A stretch of 64,000 bases of DNA, taken from NCBI RefSeq assembly GCF_002954725.1, contig NZ_MSCQ01000002.1:615301-679300 (forward strand). The letters are read 5' to 3'. This document shows positions 36,590-46,914 of this stretch, piece by piece. The position numbers were made by a program, and so were the translations under genes. The DNA is from Photobacterium phosphoreum. Its GTDB lineage: Bacteria; Pseudomonadota; Gammaproteobacteria; Enterobacterales; Vibrionaceae. Position 1 is the first letter of the stretch, and every line of letters begins with the position of its first letter. The notes below the pieces were generated by a model. That model did not search any database, was not told where the DNA came from, and saw only the letters and a program-made list of their open reading frames with translations.

Positions 36590-37507
36590 ATGTTAGATAA
36601 AATTATTTTTTTTCTTCATGTAGTGCGATGCCAGTCAGTCACGGAAGCGGCCAAGCAATATGGTATTTCGGCATCTGCTGGTAGCCGTTGGATCACTGAA
36701 CTCGAAGAAATGATGGGAATAAGCCTTGTCAAACGCACCACTCGAAAGATTTCAGTCACTCAAGCCGGACAACATTTATTTCAACGCTTTACGCAAATTA
36801 ATAATCAAATTACCGATGTACTCAATGAAATTCAAAATATCAGCCAAGAAGATAGCGGCACCATAAAAGTTGCCTGTACACCGTTGTTTGCTAAATATTA
36901 TTTAAGTGAAATTATCGGGGAATATGTCAGTGATAACCCCAATATTAATTTTGTGGTCATTGAAACAGCATTTGAAGTTGATAATGTTCATGAAGTCGAT
37001 TTTGCGATACGTGCTAATGCCACTTATCGAGGCTTTCAAGACAAAGATAGCTTATTGGTAAAACGAACCTTGTTACGCGAACCACTGAAAGCCTGTTGCT
37101 CTCCAGCGTACATAGCACGTTATGGACAACCTGTTGTACCTAATGATTTAAAAAAACATTTATGCTTATTTGCCACAACGTTAGTGGGCGGTAATCGTTG
37201 GATTTTTGAACAAAATGGCGAATATAATTCAGTTCAAATTTCACGTACTGTTGAAGTCGATGACAGTGAAATTTTAAAAAACATTGCACTTGCTGGCGGG
37301 GGAATTGCGTATTTACCCTACAGTTTAATTCAAGATGATTTACAACAAAATAAATTAGTCTCTGTACTTAACAACTATATTAGCAGCGAATTTGAACTGA
37401 GTTTGTATTATAAACCAAGAAAATACATGCCAGCCCGCTGTGCTAACTTTAAAGAACATTTACTCAAACGAGTGACGGATATAAACCTAAGCCGTAATGT
37501 TACTTAA
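36590..37507 (+). CDS. LysR-type transcriptional regulator
   Basis: A 305-residue LTTR. The N-terminal winged HTH is FLHVVRCQSVTEAAKQYGIS then SAGSRWITELEEMMG, with the typical RTTRKISVTQAG wing; an effector-binding domain follows. It lies divergent to the SDR gene with a 236-base gap, so it may control that gene. Effector unknown. Confidence 0.82.
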   Translation: MLDKIIFFLHVVRCQSVTEAAKQYGISASAGSRWITELEEMMGISLVKRTTRKISVTQAGQHLFQRFTQINNQITDVLNEIQNISQEDSGTIKVACTPLFAKYYLSEIIGEYVSDNPNINFVVIETAFEVDNVHEVDFAIRANATYRGFQDKDSLLVKRTLLREPLKACCSPAYIARYGQPVVPNDLKKHLCLFATTLVGGNRWIFEQNGEYNSVQISRTVEVDDSEILKNIALAGGGIAYLPYSLIQDDLQQNKLVSVLNNYISSEFELSLYYKPRKYMPARCANFKEHLLKRVTDINLSRNVT

Positions 37508-37527
37508 CGTTGTCAAAAAACACATAC

Positions 37528-37557
37528 AAAAAAGCCAGACTTTCGTCTGGCTTTTTT
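37528..37557. terminator. Bidirectional terminator between LysR gene and deaD
   Basis: AAAAAAGCCAGAC pairs with GTCTGGCTTTTTT around TTTC. Both strands end in a T-run. Confidence 0.92.
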
Positions 37558-37573
37558 ATTGTACTAGCGCAAA

Positions 37574-39550
37574 TTATGCATCAGTACGTGGTTTACGGTC
37601 GCCCGCTGGACGTGCTGCAGCAGCACCATCACGGTTACCACGGTAGCCACCACGAGTGTCGTTACCACGGTTGCGATCGAAACGACGCTCGCCACCACGC
37701 TCACCACCACGGTTGCCTTCGCGATTGCCGTCACGGCTACCACGATGACCAGTACGCTCACCGCTACGGTTTGCATCACGGTTACCAGTACGTGGACGAT
37801 GTTCACGTAGTACTTCACCTTCAACAACAACTGCTTTAACGTCATTCTGGCGAATACGTAGTTTCTTCAGTTGCTCTGCCACTTCTGCAGTCATCTTCTT
37901 AGGAAGTTGAACAAAAGTATGAGAAGGAGCAAGTTTAATCGCACCGATGAACTCTTTGCTTAAGCCAAGTTCGTTTGCGATTGCGCCAACGATATCTTTA
38001 ACTTGAACACCTTGCTCACGGCCAACTTGTAATTGGTAAGTATCCCAATCAGCGTTGTTGAAAGTGCGACGTTCGCCACGCTCACCACCACGCTCAGGAC
38101 GATCACCACGACGCTCGCCACGATCAGGACGGTCACCACGACGGTCGCCACGATCACTACCACGGTCATCACGGTCACCACGACGCTCACGACGTTGTGA
38201 TTCACGCTCAATAGCAGCGATCATTGGATCTGGACCTTTATAGAATAAAGGACGGTTACCTTGCTGACGCTGAAGAAGCATTGCCGCTAGTGTCGCTGCA
38301 TCAACATCAATTGACTCTTGTAGTTTTGCTACAAGTTCAACGAATGCTTCAACATTAGTTTGTTCTTTTTGTGCAGCCAGTTCTTCACCTAAACGGTTCA
38401 GACGAGATGCAGCAACTAGATCACGTAGAGGAAGTTGAATTTCTTCCATACGAGATTTAGTAACGCGCTCGATAGTACGTAGCATGCGGATTTGGTTAGT
38501 ACGAACCAATAGGATCGCTTTACCTTCACGTCCAGCACGGCCAGTACGACCAATACGGTGAATGTATGATTCAACATCGAATGGGATATCGTAGTTGAAT
38601 ACGTGTGTAATACGTGCCACGTCTAGGCCACGTGCTACAACGTCAGTTGCAACTAGAATATCAATCACGCCACGTTTGATATGATCAACAGTACGCTCAC
38701 GTAGCGACTGAGGAATATCACCGTGAAGTGCCGCAGCTTTAAAGCCACGAGAAGATAACCAATCAGCTAGACGCTCAGTATCTTGACGAGTACGAACGAA
38801 TACGATTGATGCATCAGTGTTTTCAGTTTCAAGAAGACGACTCATTGCTTCGTCTTTCTCTACGCCTTTAACAATCCAAAATTGTTGAGACACTTGAGCA
38901 ACAGTACGGTTTTCACCTGCAACGTCAATGCGTGCTGGTTCACGTAGGAAACGGTCAACGATTTCTTTAACGATTGGAGGCATAGTTGCAGAGAAAAGCA
39001 CACGTTGTGCAGTTTCTGGCGCTTGTTCCATGATCCAAGTAACGTCGTCAACGAAACCCATTTTTAACATTTCATCAGCTTCATCAAGAACGAAAGTTTT
39101 TACTTCGTCTAAGAAAAGTTGCTTACGTGAAATAAGGTCTTTAACACGACCAGGAGTACCAACAACAATGTGAGCACCATTTTTCAGTGCACGCATTTGA
39201 TCAACGATTGAAGCACCGCCGTAAATCTCAAGAACCTTAAGGCCTTTGATATTTTGACCAAGTACTTTGATTTCTGCAGCAACCTGAATTGCAAGCTCAC
39301 GTGTTGGAGCCATAACAATAGCTTGTGGCTTATGCTGAGAAAGATCAATTTTGTTCAGTACAGGCAACGAGAACGCTGCTGTTTTACCAGTACCTGTCTG
39401 TGCTTTACCAAGCGCATCAGTACCAGTTAAAAGTAGAGGTATTGACGCGGCCTGAATAGGAGTAGGCGATACAAAACCCATTGAGTCAAGTGCAGACAAT
39501 AGTGTGTCGGCCAAATCTAGTTGGCGAAATTCTGTAACAGTTTCTTGCAT
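37574..39550 (-). CDS. deaD: ATP-dependent RNA helicase DeaD/CsdA
   Basis: A cold-shock DEAD-box helicase for ribosome assembly and mRNA decay. Walker A AQTGTGKT is at 50-57, DEAD at 155-158, SAT in LFSATMPP, and HRIGRTGR is motif VI. The DbpA-like RNA-binding domain (VGREQGVQVKDIVGAIANEL) is flanked by two Arg-Gly-Asp-rich low-complexity tracts at about 455-500 and 590-650. At 658 residues it is a little longer than the E. coli protein because of these tracts. Structured leader upstream. Confidence 0.95.
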   Translation of the reverse strand: MQETVTEFRQLDLADTLLSALDSMGFVSPTPIQAASIPLLLTGTDALGKAQTGTGKTAAFSLPVLNKIDLSQHKPQAIVMAPTRELAIQVAAEIKVLGQNIKGLKVLEIYGGASIVDQMRALKNGAHIVVGTPGRVKDLISRKQLFLDEVKTFVLDEADEMLKMGFVDDVTWIMEQAPETAQRVLFSATMPPIVKEIVDRFLREPARIDVAGENRTVAQVSQQFWIVKGVEKDEAMSRLLETENTDASIVFVRTRQDTERLADWLSSRGFKAAALHGDIPQSLRERTVDHIKRGVIDILVATDVVARGLDVARITHVFNYDIPFDVESYIHRIGRTGRAGREGKAILLVRTNQIRMLRTIERVTKSRMEEIQLPLRDLVAASRLNRLGEELAAQKEQTNVEAFVELVAKLQESIDVDAATLAAMLLQRQQGNRPLFYKGPDPMIAAIERESQRRERRGDRDDRGSDRGDRRGDRPDRGERRGDRPERGGERGERRTFNNADWDTYQLQVGREQGVQVKDIVGAIANELGLSKEFIGAIKLAPSHTFVQLPKKMTAEVAEQLKKLRIRQNDVKAVVVEGEVLREHRPRTGNRDANRSGERTGHRGSRDGNREGNRGGERGGERRFDRNRGNDTRGGYRGNRDGAAAARPAGDRKPRTDA

Positions 39551-39575
39551 TGGGATCCCAATATATGATCAACTT

Positions 39576-39637
39576 AAAAACGGGGCCCCTTTGCTACAGA
39601 GGGTTCTGCAACAGCAACCACTAGCACGGGCCTCGAC
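39576..39637 (-). promoter_or_regulatory. GC-rich structured leader of deaD
   Basis: Read on the minus strand: a hairpin with TTGCT/AGCAA outer and CAGA/TCTG inner pairs (39591-39617), then GGGGCCCCG, then TTTTT, 26 bases before the deaD start. CGAGGCCCG at 39627-39635 could pair with the GGGGCCCC block and form a terminator-like alternative. The GC content is far above the flanks. Regulatory role is inference. Confidence 0.45.
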
Positions 39638-39659
39638 TAATAGGGGGCGTATTGTGGGC

Positions 39660-40295
39660 TAATACTTGATAAAAAGCTAGAAAAAATTGAACAACGTCAC
39701 AAAATAAGTCACAAATAACCATTTATTGAACAAATAGTACACCTGATAAACATTTTGATATTTCTTATAGATTATCAATTGACTATGTTGTTGAAAATAC
39801 GAGCAATCCTATTAATACAATTCTTGGCTTTTCCCATTAAAGCTAATTTTTTATCAGACGAAGGTAATCTTTTATCCCTCTTTTTATATTACAGCCCCAG
39901 TATTCATGTCTGTATAGAAGGTTATTTTTTATGTTTTACTCTTTAATTTAATAATAGTTAGCCACTAGCTATTTAACACATTGTTTTTCAATGACTTTAA
40001 AAACAATGTCTGATGCATACTTTTTCACTTCACATAGTGTCATAAGCGAAAAGTGTAAAATATATCGGCTTAAGGCTATTTTTTGTTTCGAATTGATATT
40101 TTTATCATAATTGATATTTTTTGTCATATATTGTCATGATTTTTTTATTTCTTGATATAAAACACCAAAAACAACACCTAACCTATTGATTCTATAAATG
40201 ATGATGAAGCCAAATGAAAAATTAAACAGTCAAATCTTGGTTTTAGATGACCAAAAACGTATAGTGTCTAAGTCGATAATCTGAGACCAGACATA
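39660..40295. other. Long gap between deaD and rnb, one strong inverted repeat
   Basis: An 11-bp perfect inverted repeat ACATTGTTTTT/AAAAACAATGT with a 10-base spacer is at 39978-40009. The rest is very AT-rich with short repeats of TTGATATTTTT near 40090-40120. I see no supported gene. Confidence 0.4.
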
Positions 40296-42308
40296 ATGTT
40301 TCAAGATAACCCGCTGTTAGCGCAGCTAAAAAAGCAAATCCAAGAGACACTTCCTAAAAAGGAAGGTTATATCAAAGCAACAGATCGTGGCTTTGGCTTT
40401 CTAGAAACTGATAACAAAGAAAGCATCTTCATTCCGCCGGTATATATGAAAAACGTTATGCACGGTGATCGTGTTATCGCCGTTCTTCGTACCGAAAAAG
40501 AGCGCGAAGTTGCTGAACCGCAAGAGCTTGTTGAACAATCAATTACACGCTTTATTGGCCGTGTAAAACTGATTCGTAACCGCCTGCATGTCATTCCTGA
40601 TCACCCACAACTAAAAGAAGCGATTAAGGCACGTGCAGCAAAAGGTCTTAATCCAGAAACATTAAAAGAAGGTGATTGGGTTGTTGCAGAACTTACTCGC
40701 CACCCTCTTGCAGGTAGCAATCAGCCATTTTTCTGTGAAGTGAATGAAAAGATCACTGACAGTAATGACAAAATTGCACCTTGGTGGGTCACACTTGCTC
40801 GCCACCAACTACCCAATGCAGAGCCTGCACCACAAGATAGCTGGGCGATGCTAGATGAAGGCATTGAACGCCAAGACTTAACCGATTTACCTTTCATTAC
40901 TATTGATGGTGAATCAACTAAAGATATGGATGATGCCTTATATACTGTCGCTAATGATGACGGTAGCTATGAAATCACCATCGCGATTGCGGATCCTACC
41001 TCTTACATTGCCGTTGGCGATAAGATGGATGATGAAGCACGTGAACGTGGATTTACCATTTATCTTCCTGGCCGTAATATTCCAATGCTGCCACGTGAAT
41101 TAAGTGATGAATTATGTTCACTTATCGAAAATGAAAAACGCCCTGTTTTATGCTGTCGTGTTTCGATTGATAATACCGGTGTTATTCAAGACGATATCAC
41201 GTTCTTTGGTGCATGGATCAAATCTCAAGGCCGCTTATCTTACAACAATGTGTCTGATTTCCTTGAAAACGGCCATTGTGATAACTGGACACCGAATGCC
41301 GTTATAGAGCAACAAATTGTTGCACTACAAGGTTTTGCAATATTACGTTCTGATTGGCGTATGGCAAATGCGGTGGTATTCCCAGATCGCCCAGATTATC
41401 GCTTTGAGTTAAGTGAAGATAACGACGTTGTCGCTATTCATACTGACTTACGTCGTATTGCTAATCGCATGATCGAAGAAGCGATGATCACTGCCAATAT
41501 TTGTGCAGGGCGCGCTTTACAAGAGAAGTTTGCAACGGGTGTATTTAACGTTCATAGCGGTTTCCATCAAGAAAAACTTGATACTGCAATGGAATTTATT
41601 ACCAATGCCGAAGCACCGTTTACTAAAGAAGAAATTGTTACTTTAGAAGGCTTCAGTGCGTTACGTCGTTGGTTAAATACCTTAGATAGCACTTATCTTG
41701 ATAACCGTTTACGTAAATTCCAAGCTTATAGCGAAGTGGCTAATACACCAGCGCCACACTATGCAATGGGACTGGATGTTTACGCAACATGGACATCTCC
41801 GATTCGTAAATATGGTGATATGATCAACCACCGTTTACTTAAAGCCCTAATCACAGGTAACGAGCCTTCGCAAAAACCTGATGATAACGTGGGTGATGAG
41901 ATTGCTAATCATCGTCGTCATCACCGTATGGCTGAACGTGACGTATCTGATTGGTTATATGTGCGTTTACTTAAAGATGCAGTGAAGAAAGAAACTATCT
42001 TTAAAGCTGAAATCTTTGATATCAACCGCGCAGGTATGCGTGTGCGCCTACTTGAAAATGGCGCAGCGGCCTTTATTCCAGGCTCGCTCATTGTTGATAA
42101 CAAAGAACGTATTGTCTGTAGCGGTGAGCTTGGTATTATCAGTATTGATGGTGTTAAAGAATACCAACTAGGTGATACTTTTGATGTGAAACTAGCGGAA
42201 GTTCGCGCTGCAACACGTCAATTAGTAGCTAAACCTGTACAGCAATACCCAGCGCCTAAAGTCACTCCAGCGCCGGAACAAGCTGCAGACGCACCAGAAA
42301 AAGCATAA
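40296..42308 (+). CDS. rnb: Exoribonuclease II
   Basis: A processive 3'-5' exoribonuclease. The 670 residues hold a cold-shock RNA-binding N-terminus ([18 protein letters not shown]), the RNB catalytic domain with Mg-binding Asps in [15 protein letters not shown] (Asp204, 210, 212, 213), and a C-terminal S1 domain ([20 protein letters not shown]). Length is slightly over E. coli RNase II (644) owing to a Pro/Ala-rich tail; RNase R would be much longer. Confidence 0.93.
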   Translation: MFQDNPLLAQLKKQIQETLPKKEGYIKATDRGFGFLETDNKESIFIPPVYMKNVMHGDRVIAVLRTEKEREVAEPQELVEQSITRFIGRVKLIRNRLHVIPDHPQLKEAIKARAAKGLNPETLKEGDWVVAELTRHPLAGSNQPFFCEVNEKITDSNDKIAPWWVTLARHQLPNAEPAPQDSWAMLDEGIERQDLTDLPFITIDGESTKDMDDALYTVANDDGSYEITIAIADPTSYIAVGDKMDDEARERGFTIYLPGRNIPMLPRELSDELCSLIENEKRPVLCCRVSIDNTGVIQDDITFFGAWIKSQGRLSYNNVSDFLENGHCDNWTPNAVIEQQIVALQGFAILRSDWRMANAVVFPDRPDYRFELSEDNDVVAIHTDLRRIANRMIEEAMITANICAGRALQEKFATGVFNVHSGFHQEKLDTAMEFITNAEAPFTKEEIVTLEGFSALRRWLNTLDSTYLDNRLRKFQAYSEVANTPAPHYAMGLDVYATWTSPIRKYGDMINHRLLKALITGNEPSQKPDDNVGDEIANHRRHHRMAERDVSDWLYVRLLKDAVKKETIFKAEIFDINRAGMRVRLLENGAAAFIPGSLIVDNKERIVCSGELGIISIDGVKEYQLGDTFDVKLAEVRAATRQLVAKPVQQYPAPKVTPAPEQAADAPEKA

Positions 42309-42335
42309 CGATGTAAATCGGCTTTACGTTACTAC

Positions 42336-42363
42336 AAGGCCAGTGTTCACTGGCCTTTTTTTT
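42336..42363 (+). terminator. Terminator of rnb
   Basis: AAGGCCAGTG pairs with CACTGGCCTT, with a T-run of nine following. Confidence 0.92.
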
Positions 42364-42414
42364 ACCTTTGACACTATTATTCCAATATAAATCATTCAAA
42401 GAAGCCAGCACTCA

Positions 42415-43011
42415 ATGTCAAATCATACTCCAGCAAGCGATAACAACAAAAACAACACGCCAGAACAAATCCAGCTTATCGAGCAACAAGTAAAACAGTG
42501 GCTTGAAGATGTCGTCATCGGGCTTAATTTATGTCCATTTGCCGCTAAGCCTAATCGCAATAAGCAAATTAAAATATTTGTGAGCGAGGATGATAATGAA
42601 AATGACCTGCTTGAAACCATTTACATGCAGTTCAAAGAGCTAGATGAAACCCCACCAGAAACACTGGAAACCATTTTAGTGGTAGCACCTTTCTTATTTG
42701 AAGAATTTGATGACTACAACCAATTTCTAGATCTTATTGAAGGGCTTGTAGTGCAATTAGGTAAAAGCGGCACCTATCAAATTGCGAGCTTCCACCCTGA
42801 TTACTGTTTCTATGGTGCTGAACCTGATGATGCGGAAAACCTAACTAACCGTTCCCCCTACCCTGTATTTCACCTTATTCGTGAAGAAAGCATGGCAAAG
42901 GTGATCAAGCACTACCCTAATCCAGAAGCCATTCCAGATCGTAATATCGAATGTGTTGAAAATTTAACCCCAGAACAAATGCGTCAGTTATTTCCTTACC
43001 TGATCAAATAA
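42415..43011 (+). CDS. DUF1415 family protein
   Basis: A 198-residue cytosolic protein matching DUF1415: VKQWLEDVVIGLNLCPFA at the start, then ETILVVAPFLFEEFDDYNQF, FHPDYCFYGAEPDDAENLTN and RSPYPVFHLIREESM. Function is unknown. It is conserved in many gammaproteobacteria. It follows the rnb terminator and appears to be its own unit. Confidence 0.8.
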   Translation: MSNHTPASDNNKNNTPEQIQLIEQQVKQWLEDVVIGLNLCPFAAKPNRNKQIKIFVSEDDNENDLLETIYMQFKELDETPPETLETILVVAPFLFEEFDDYNQFLDLIEGLVVQLGKSGTYQIASFHPDYCFYGAEPDDAENLTNRSPYPVFHLIREESMAKVIKHYPNPEAIPDRNIECVENLTPEQMRQLFPYLIK

Positions 43012-43152
43012 CGACATGCTTTACATTACCCACTGCCATTCAATCACGCGTTGAATCTGTAGCAATAAAATGACGGCAATATCGAGTTATTGTCGTTATT
43101 TATTTGTTATATTAATAACCTACTCGATTTTTTGTTTAGGGCTCATTGTTAA

Positions 43153-44406
43153 ATGTTATTATTATCTCATTTGCGTTCACCCAATACTCGCTTTGTCCTC
43201 CCCTTTTTCATCACCGCATTGATGGTTATGAGCTACCCTTTGTTGACCCCTTTTATGGTGACTTATTCACAATTATGGATCAACCTGCCTTTTATCTTGC
43301 TCGGTGCCGTCATCATACTCAATAACAAGCAACCTCAAGCTCAAAGTGGGTTTGTTGCTATCATCATGTTGGTTGCTTATAGCGTTATTCTTTTTTGGCT
43401 ACAAACCTCATTAGCCAACACTGACACTAAATTGATTTTTTGTCTTTTAGCCGCATTATTACCGATTAACCTGCTGTTGCTCCGCATTATTCCTCCTTTT
43501 AAACTCCTCTCGTTAGCGACAGTAGCACTATTATTAGTACTTGCCATCCAATGCGGAATTGGCGCAACTATTAGCTATTTCTATCAAGAAAACTTTTCAA
43601 GTTGGCAACAGATCCACCTCTTTACCTATCACAACATTTCATCATTACCGTTGATTTTAATTATCTTTAACCTTGCCGTCTGCTGCGGTTCTGGCGCATT
43701 AGCCATTAAATATCATCGGCGGATTGATCAGCATATCTTTATCTGTAGTTTATTAACGACAACCACATTTATCTTTTTCCACTACCTGTTTATCTCAAGC
43801 AGTGCATTTATTGTCTGTGCTCTCTTTCTCTTATTCGATCTCGGCTATGGCTACTATCAACAACAATTCCGCGATCCATTAACCCAACTTGCTGATCATC
43901 GAGCTTTTGCGCAAGCACTACCGCGATTACCCCAAAATTACACGATGGCAGTCATCGATATTGATAACACCACTAAAATTATTGATAAACATCATCCACA
44001 GGCCATTAGTGATATTCAACGTTCTATTGCTTCCTTATTAGCTCAGCACACTCAGCTTTCAGCACATCTTTATTTTGTATCACAACAGTTTATCGTGATT
44101 TTTGAACATAAAAAAGTCATTGACTGTCAACCGATAATAGAACAACTACAGCAAAGTATTAGCATCGAAAAACATATTATCGAGCCCATTATTATTGAAC
44201 CGCAGTCAGACCAAACTGAAACTAAAATAAAAAAAATACGTAAAAAAACAATAAAAGTAAGTGTCAGCGTGGGGATCTGTGTATCTCATGTCGAGCAAAC
44301 GGCGACGGCGGTTTTACAACAAGCAATCGATGTATTACAGACAGCACAGCGAACCAATAAGAAAAAAAACCAAATCTATATCGCTGTTAATAATAACAGC
44401 GTTTAA
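43153..44406 (+). CDS. Membrane protein with degenerate GGDEF domain
   Basis: A 417-residue protein. About eight hydrophobic helices occupy residues 10-235. A GGDEF-like domain starts at DPLTQLADHRAFAQAL (about 243) with MAVIDIDNTTKIIDKHHPQ in the metal-binding place, but the GGDEF loop is replaced by VSQQFIVIF. A Lys-rich insert KIKKIRKKT interrupts the C-terminal part. It is unlikely to make c-di-GMP; it may be a sensor or regulatory remnant. Confidence 0.65.
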   Translation: MLLLSHLRSPNTRFVLPFFITALMVMSYPLLTPFMVTYSQLWINLPFILLGAVIILNNKQPQAQSGFVAIIMLVAYSVILFWLQTSLANTDTKLIFCLLAALLPINLLLLRIIPPFKLLSLATVALLLVLAIQCGIGATISYFYQENFSSWQQIHLFTYHNISSLPLILIIFNLAVCCGSGALAIKYHRRIDQHIFICSLLTTTTFIFFHYLFISSSAFIVCALFLLFDLGYGYYQQQFRDPLTQLADHRAFAQALPRLPQNYTMAVIDIDNTTKIIDKHHPQAISDIQRSIASLLAQHTQLSAHLYFVSQQFIVIFEHKKVIDCQPIIEQLQQSISIEKHIIEPIIIEPQSDQTETKIKKIRKKTIKVSVSVGICVSHVEQTATAVLQQAIDVLQTAQRTNKKKNQIYIAVNNNSV

Positions 44407-44502
44407 AAACACATACGGCTCCGCCAACTACCTCATTAGAAATTTGGTATAAAATGATAAGGGGTAGTTAATTTATCGAGAGCAACTCATGGGAGGATTA
44501 AA

Positions 44503-44685
44503 ATGAACAACCAAGATAGAATTGAAGATATGGAACAAAAAATATCCATTGCCTATCAAGAAGGTCATTTTGAGCAGGCTAAAGCCCTTGAAAAAACACT
44601 CAAACGTATTCGTGGTCATCATAATTTATACGATGAAAACGATCCATACTCCCTAGAAGGCCGAATTTTTAACGACGATGAGTAA
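44503..44685 (+). CDS. Small acidic protein, unknown
   Basis: A 60-residue protein with a strong GGGAGG ribosome site 6 bases before the ATG. A heptad-like helix (RIEDMEQKISIAYQEGHFEQ then AKALEKTLKRIRGHH) is followed by an acidic tail. No membrane segment. I do not recognise a family; the ribosome site and a downstream hairpin support expression. Confidence 0.55.
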   Translation: MNNQDRIEDMEQKISIAYQEGHFEQAKALEKTLKRIRGHHNLYDENDPYSLEGRIFNDDE

Positions 44686-44690
44686 TATAT

Positions 44691-44729
44691 CAATGGATAA
44701 GTAAAGATCTTTATCTTTCTTATCCATTG
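44691..44729. terminator. Long hairpin between convergent small genes
   Basis: An 11-bp stem CAATGGATAAG/CTTATCCATTG. The loop holds the palindrome TAAAGATCTTTA. T-tracts are short, so it is probably a modest bidirectional terminator. Confidence 0.6.
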
Positions 44730-44753
44730 TATAAATTTATCCATTTGGCACGA

Positions 44754-45053
44754 CTACTGAATCTCAGCATTATTCGCTTGTTCGTGTAAAATAGCACCTG
44801 TATACAAATCCATTTCTAATTCAACAGCTTCGCCGGCTTTATTACGCGCTTTGATTACAATTTCATTATGCTTACGTTCGACTTTTATCATTCTAAAATC
44901 ATAATAACCATTCGATTCAAGTTGTTTCATTGCAGAAGGAACGCTCAGCATTTCCACCACAGAGGTATCAATCGGATCAGCATTAACCACATAGCTTTGT
45001 AATAAACAGCACATACTACTGCTAATAAACAATACTTTTATACTTCGAATCAC
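44754..45053 (-). CDS. PepSY-like periplasmic protein
   Basis: A 99-residue protein with a signal peptide ending near SYVVNA and a PepSY-like domain (LESNGYYDFRMIKVERKHNE then IVIKARNKAGEAVELEMDLYTGAI). Single PepSY proteins often act with sensor kinases or as protease inhibitors. The start used is GTG 45053; TTG 45032 is also possible. Confidence 0.6.
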   Translation of the reverse strand: MIRSIKVLFISSSMCCLLQSYVVNADPIDTSVVEMLSVPSAMKQLESNGYYDFRMIKVERKHNEIVIKARNKAGEAVELEMDLYTGAILHEQANNAEIQ

Positions 45054-45184
45054 CTCTACCCCTTAATAGCATGATTGCTATGCTTAGCATTGACCATTTG
45101 AGTATTACTTTCTTTCAAGCAATAACTGCACCAATAATTGAAATAAAGTGATGTGATTTATACTTTTATCAGATTATATTAATA

Positions 45185-45202
45185 CGAATGATAATGTATT
45201 CG
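45185..45202. promoter_or_regulatory. Inverted repeat CGAAT-N8-ATTCG upstream of fumC
   Basis: A perfect 5-bp inverted repeat around GATAATGT in the gap between the divergent PepSY-like gene and fumC. It contains AATGATAAT, a Fur half-site, but the other half does not fit. Binding protein unknown. Confidence 0.3.
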
Positions 45203-45338
45203 CAAACTATGATATCAATAAAAATCCATCCAAACAGTAGCCTATAATAACTTATCGTTTCATGGCAATGAGTACTAATAGTGCTATATCCACCGATATT
45301 GCCATTATGGAACATCATCTATTTATAAGGATAACATT

Positions 45339-46724
45339 ATGTCAGTATTACATCGTATCGAAACTGATAGCATGGGTGATATCGAGGTGCCCAAAGACGC
45401 GCTTTATCAAGCACAAACACAACGCGCAATCAATAATTTCCCTATCAGCGGCTTAACGATGCCAAGTGCCTTTATTCAAGCGTTGGCCTATATTAAACAA
45501 GCAGCGGCACGTACTAACCTTGAACTTCAACTACTTGAGGATCAAACAGCACATGCGATTATTGATAGTTGCCAATTGATTATTGATGGCAATCACCATG
45601 ACCAATTCCCCATTGATGTATTCCAAACCGGATCGGGTACCAGCTCCAATATGAATGCCAACGAGGTGATTGCAACATTAGCCTCACAACAATTAGGGAT
45701 CACGATCAGTCCTAATGATGATGTTAATCGTGGTCAAAGCAGTAACGACACCATTCCTACCGCTATTCAAGTCAGTGCTGCCTTAACGTGCCACCAGCAA
45801 TTATTACCCGCTTTGATCCATTTAGAACAAGCATTAGAAAAGAAAAGCCAGCAGGTAAATCATTGTGTAAAAACGGGACGTACTCATTTAATGGATGCGA
45901 TGCCGATTACTCTTGGACAAGAACTCAGTGGCTGGCAGAGTCAAATTGAACATGCTCGACATGGTATTGAACTGGCATTAGAAAATGTTTCTGCATTAGC
46001 ACAAGGTGGTACTGCTGTTGGTACAGGTATCAATACCCACCCCCATTTTGCGGCTATCTTCGCAAAAAATATCGCCATCGCAACAGCAGTGCCTTTTTGT
46101 ACCAGCAGTAATTTCTTTTACAGCATGAGCAGTCAAGATGCTGTCGTGGCTTTATCGGGGCAATTAAAAACCCTTGCCGTTGCTATCATGAAAATATCCA
46201 ATGATCTTCGTTGGATGAATGCAGGCCCACTGGCGGGTTTAGGAGAAATAGAATTAGAGCCACTCCAGCCTGGTTCATCAATAATGCCCGGCAAAGTCAA
46301 TCCTGTGATTCCAGAAGCAGCGGCAATGGTAGCAGCACAAGTAATAGGTAATGACGCAACCATTACGATTGCAGGTCAATCAGGGAACTTTCAACTTAAT
46401 GTTATGCTACCTGTTATTACCTATAACTTACTCCAAAGTATTACCTTATTAGCCACAACGGCCACTCAATTAGCAGACAAGGCGATTACAACATTCACTG
46501 TCCGCGAAGAACATCTTAAACAGGCTCTCAGTAAAAACCCGATTCTTATCACGGCATTGAATCCTGTTATTGGTTATTTAAAAGCGGCCGCAATTGCCAA
46601 GAAAGCGTATAAAGAACAACGACCGATTATTGATGTCGCAGAACAAGAAACTGATTTAACGCGCACCGAGCTTGAATCATTATTAGATCCTAAAAAACTC
46701 ACTCAAGGTGGCATTGCTAAATAA
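45339..46724 (+). CDS. fumC: Class II fumarate hydratase FumC
   Basis: The iron-independent fumarase of the TCA cycle interconverts fumarate and malate. The superfamily signature GSSIMPGKVNP is at 312-322. TGSGTSSNMNANEV, the substrate loop GRTHLMDAMPITLGQE and the B-site region NHHDQFPIDVFQ are present. It is 461 residues, the usual length. AAGGA lies 8 bases before the ATG. Confidence 0.93.
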   Translation: MSVLHRIETDSMGDIEVPKDALYQAQTQRAINNFPISGLTMPSAFIQALAYIKQAAARTNLELQLLEDQTAHAIIDSCQLIIDGNHHDQFPIDVFQTGSGTSSNMNANEVIATLASQQLGITISPNDDVNRGQSSNDTIPTAIQVSAALTCHQQLLPALIHLEQALEKKSQQVNHCVKTGRTHLMDAMPITLGQELSGWQSQIEHARHGIELALENVSALAQGGTAVGTGINTHPHFAAIFAKNIAIATAVPFCTSSNFFYSMSSQDAVVALSGQLKTLAVAIMKISNDLRWMNAGPLAGLGEIELEPLQPGSSIMPGKVNPVIPEAAAMVAAQVIGNDATITIAGQSGNFQLNVMLPVITYNLLQSITLLATTATQLADKAITTFTVREEHLKQALSKNPILITALNPVIGYLKAAAIAKKAYKEQRPIIDVAEQETDLTRTELESLLDPKKLTQGGIAK

Positions 46725-46914
46725 CGTATATTCTCATCGTTAAATAGAAAACATTGTTCAGTTTTTAGGCGTTACTCTACTTAATGTTAGTATTAAGCAA
46801 TAAATCACTGTCATTACTTGTCCAAAAATCAAACTGGATGTAACGTATAATATAAATAGACGCCAGTTCAACACTGTGTACTGGGTATCTTTATACAAGC
46901 AAAGAGCATTCTTA

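Noticed and set aside
37510..38243. Long His/Arg-rich and Val-rich frames antisense to or shifted from deaD
   Set aside because: They arise from the Arg-Gly-Asp codon repeats of the helicase tail and have no ribosome sites.
39755..39946. A 63-codon hydrophobic frame in the deaD-rnb gap
   Set aside because: No ribosome site, extreme AT content and no similarity that I recognise.
45185..45202. Fur box for fumC
   Set aside because: One half (AATGATAAT) fits, but the other half does not; only the plain inverted repeat can be supported.
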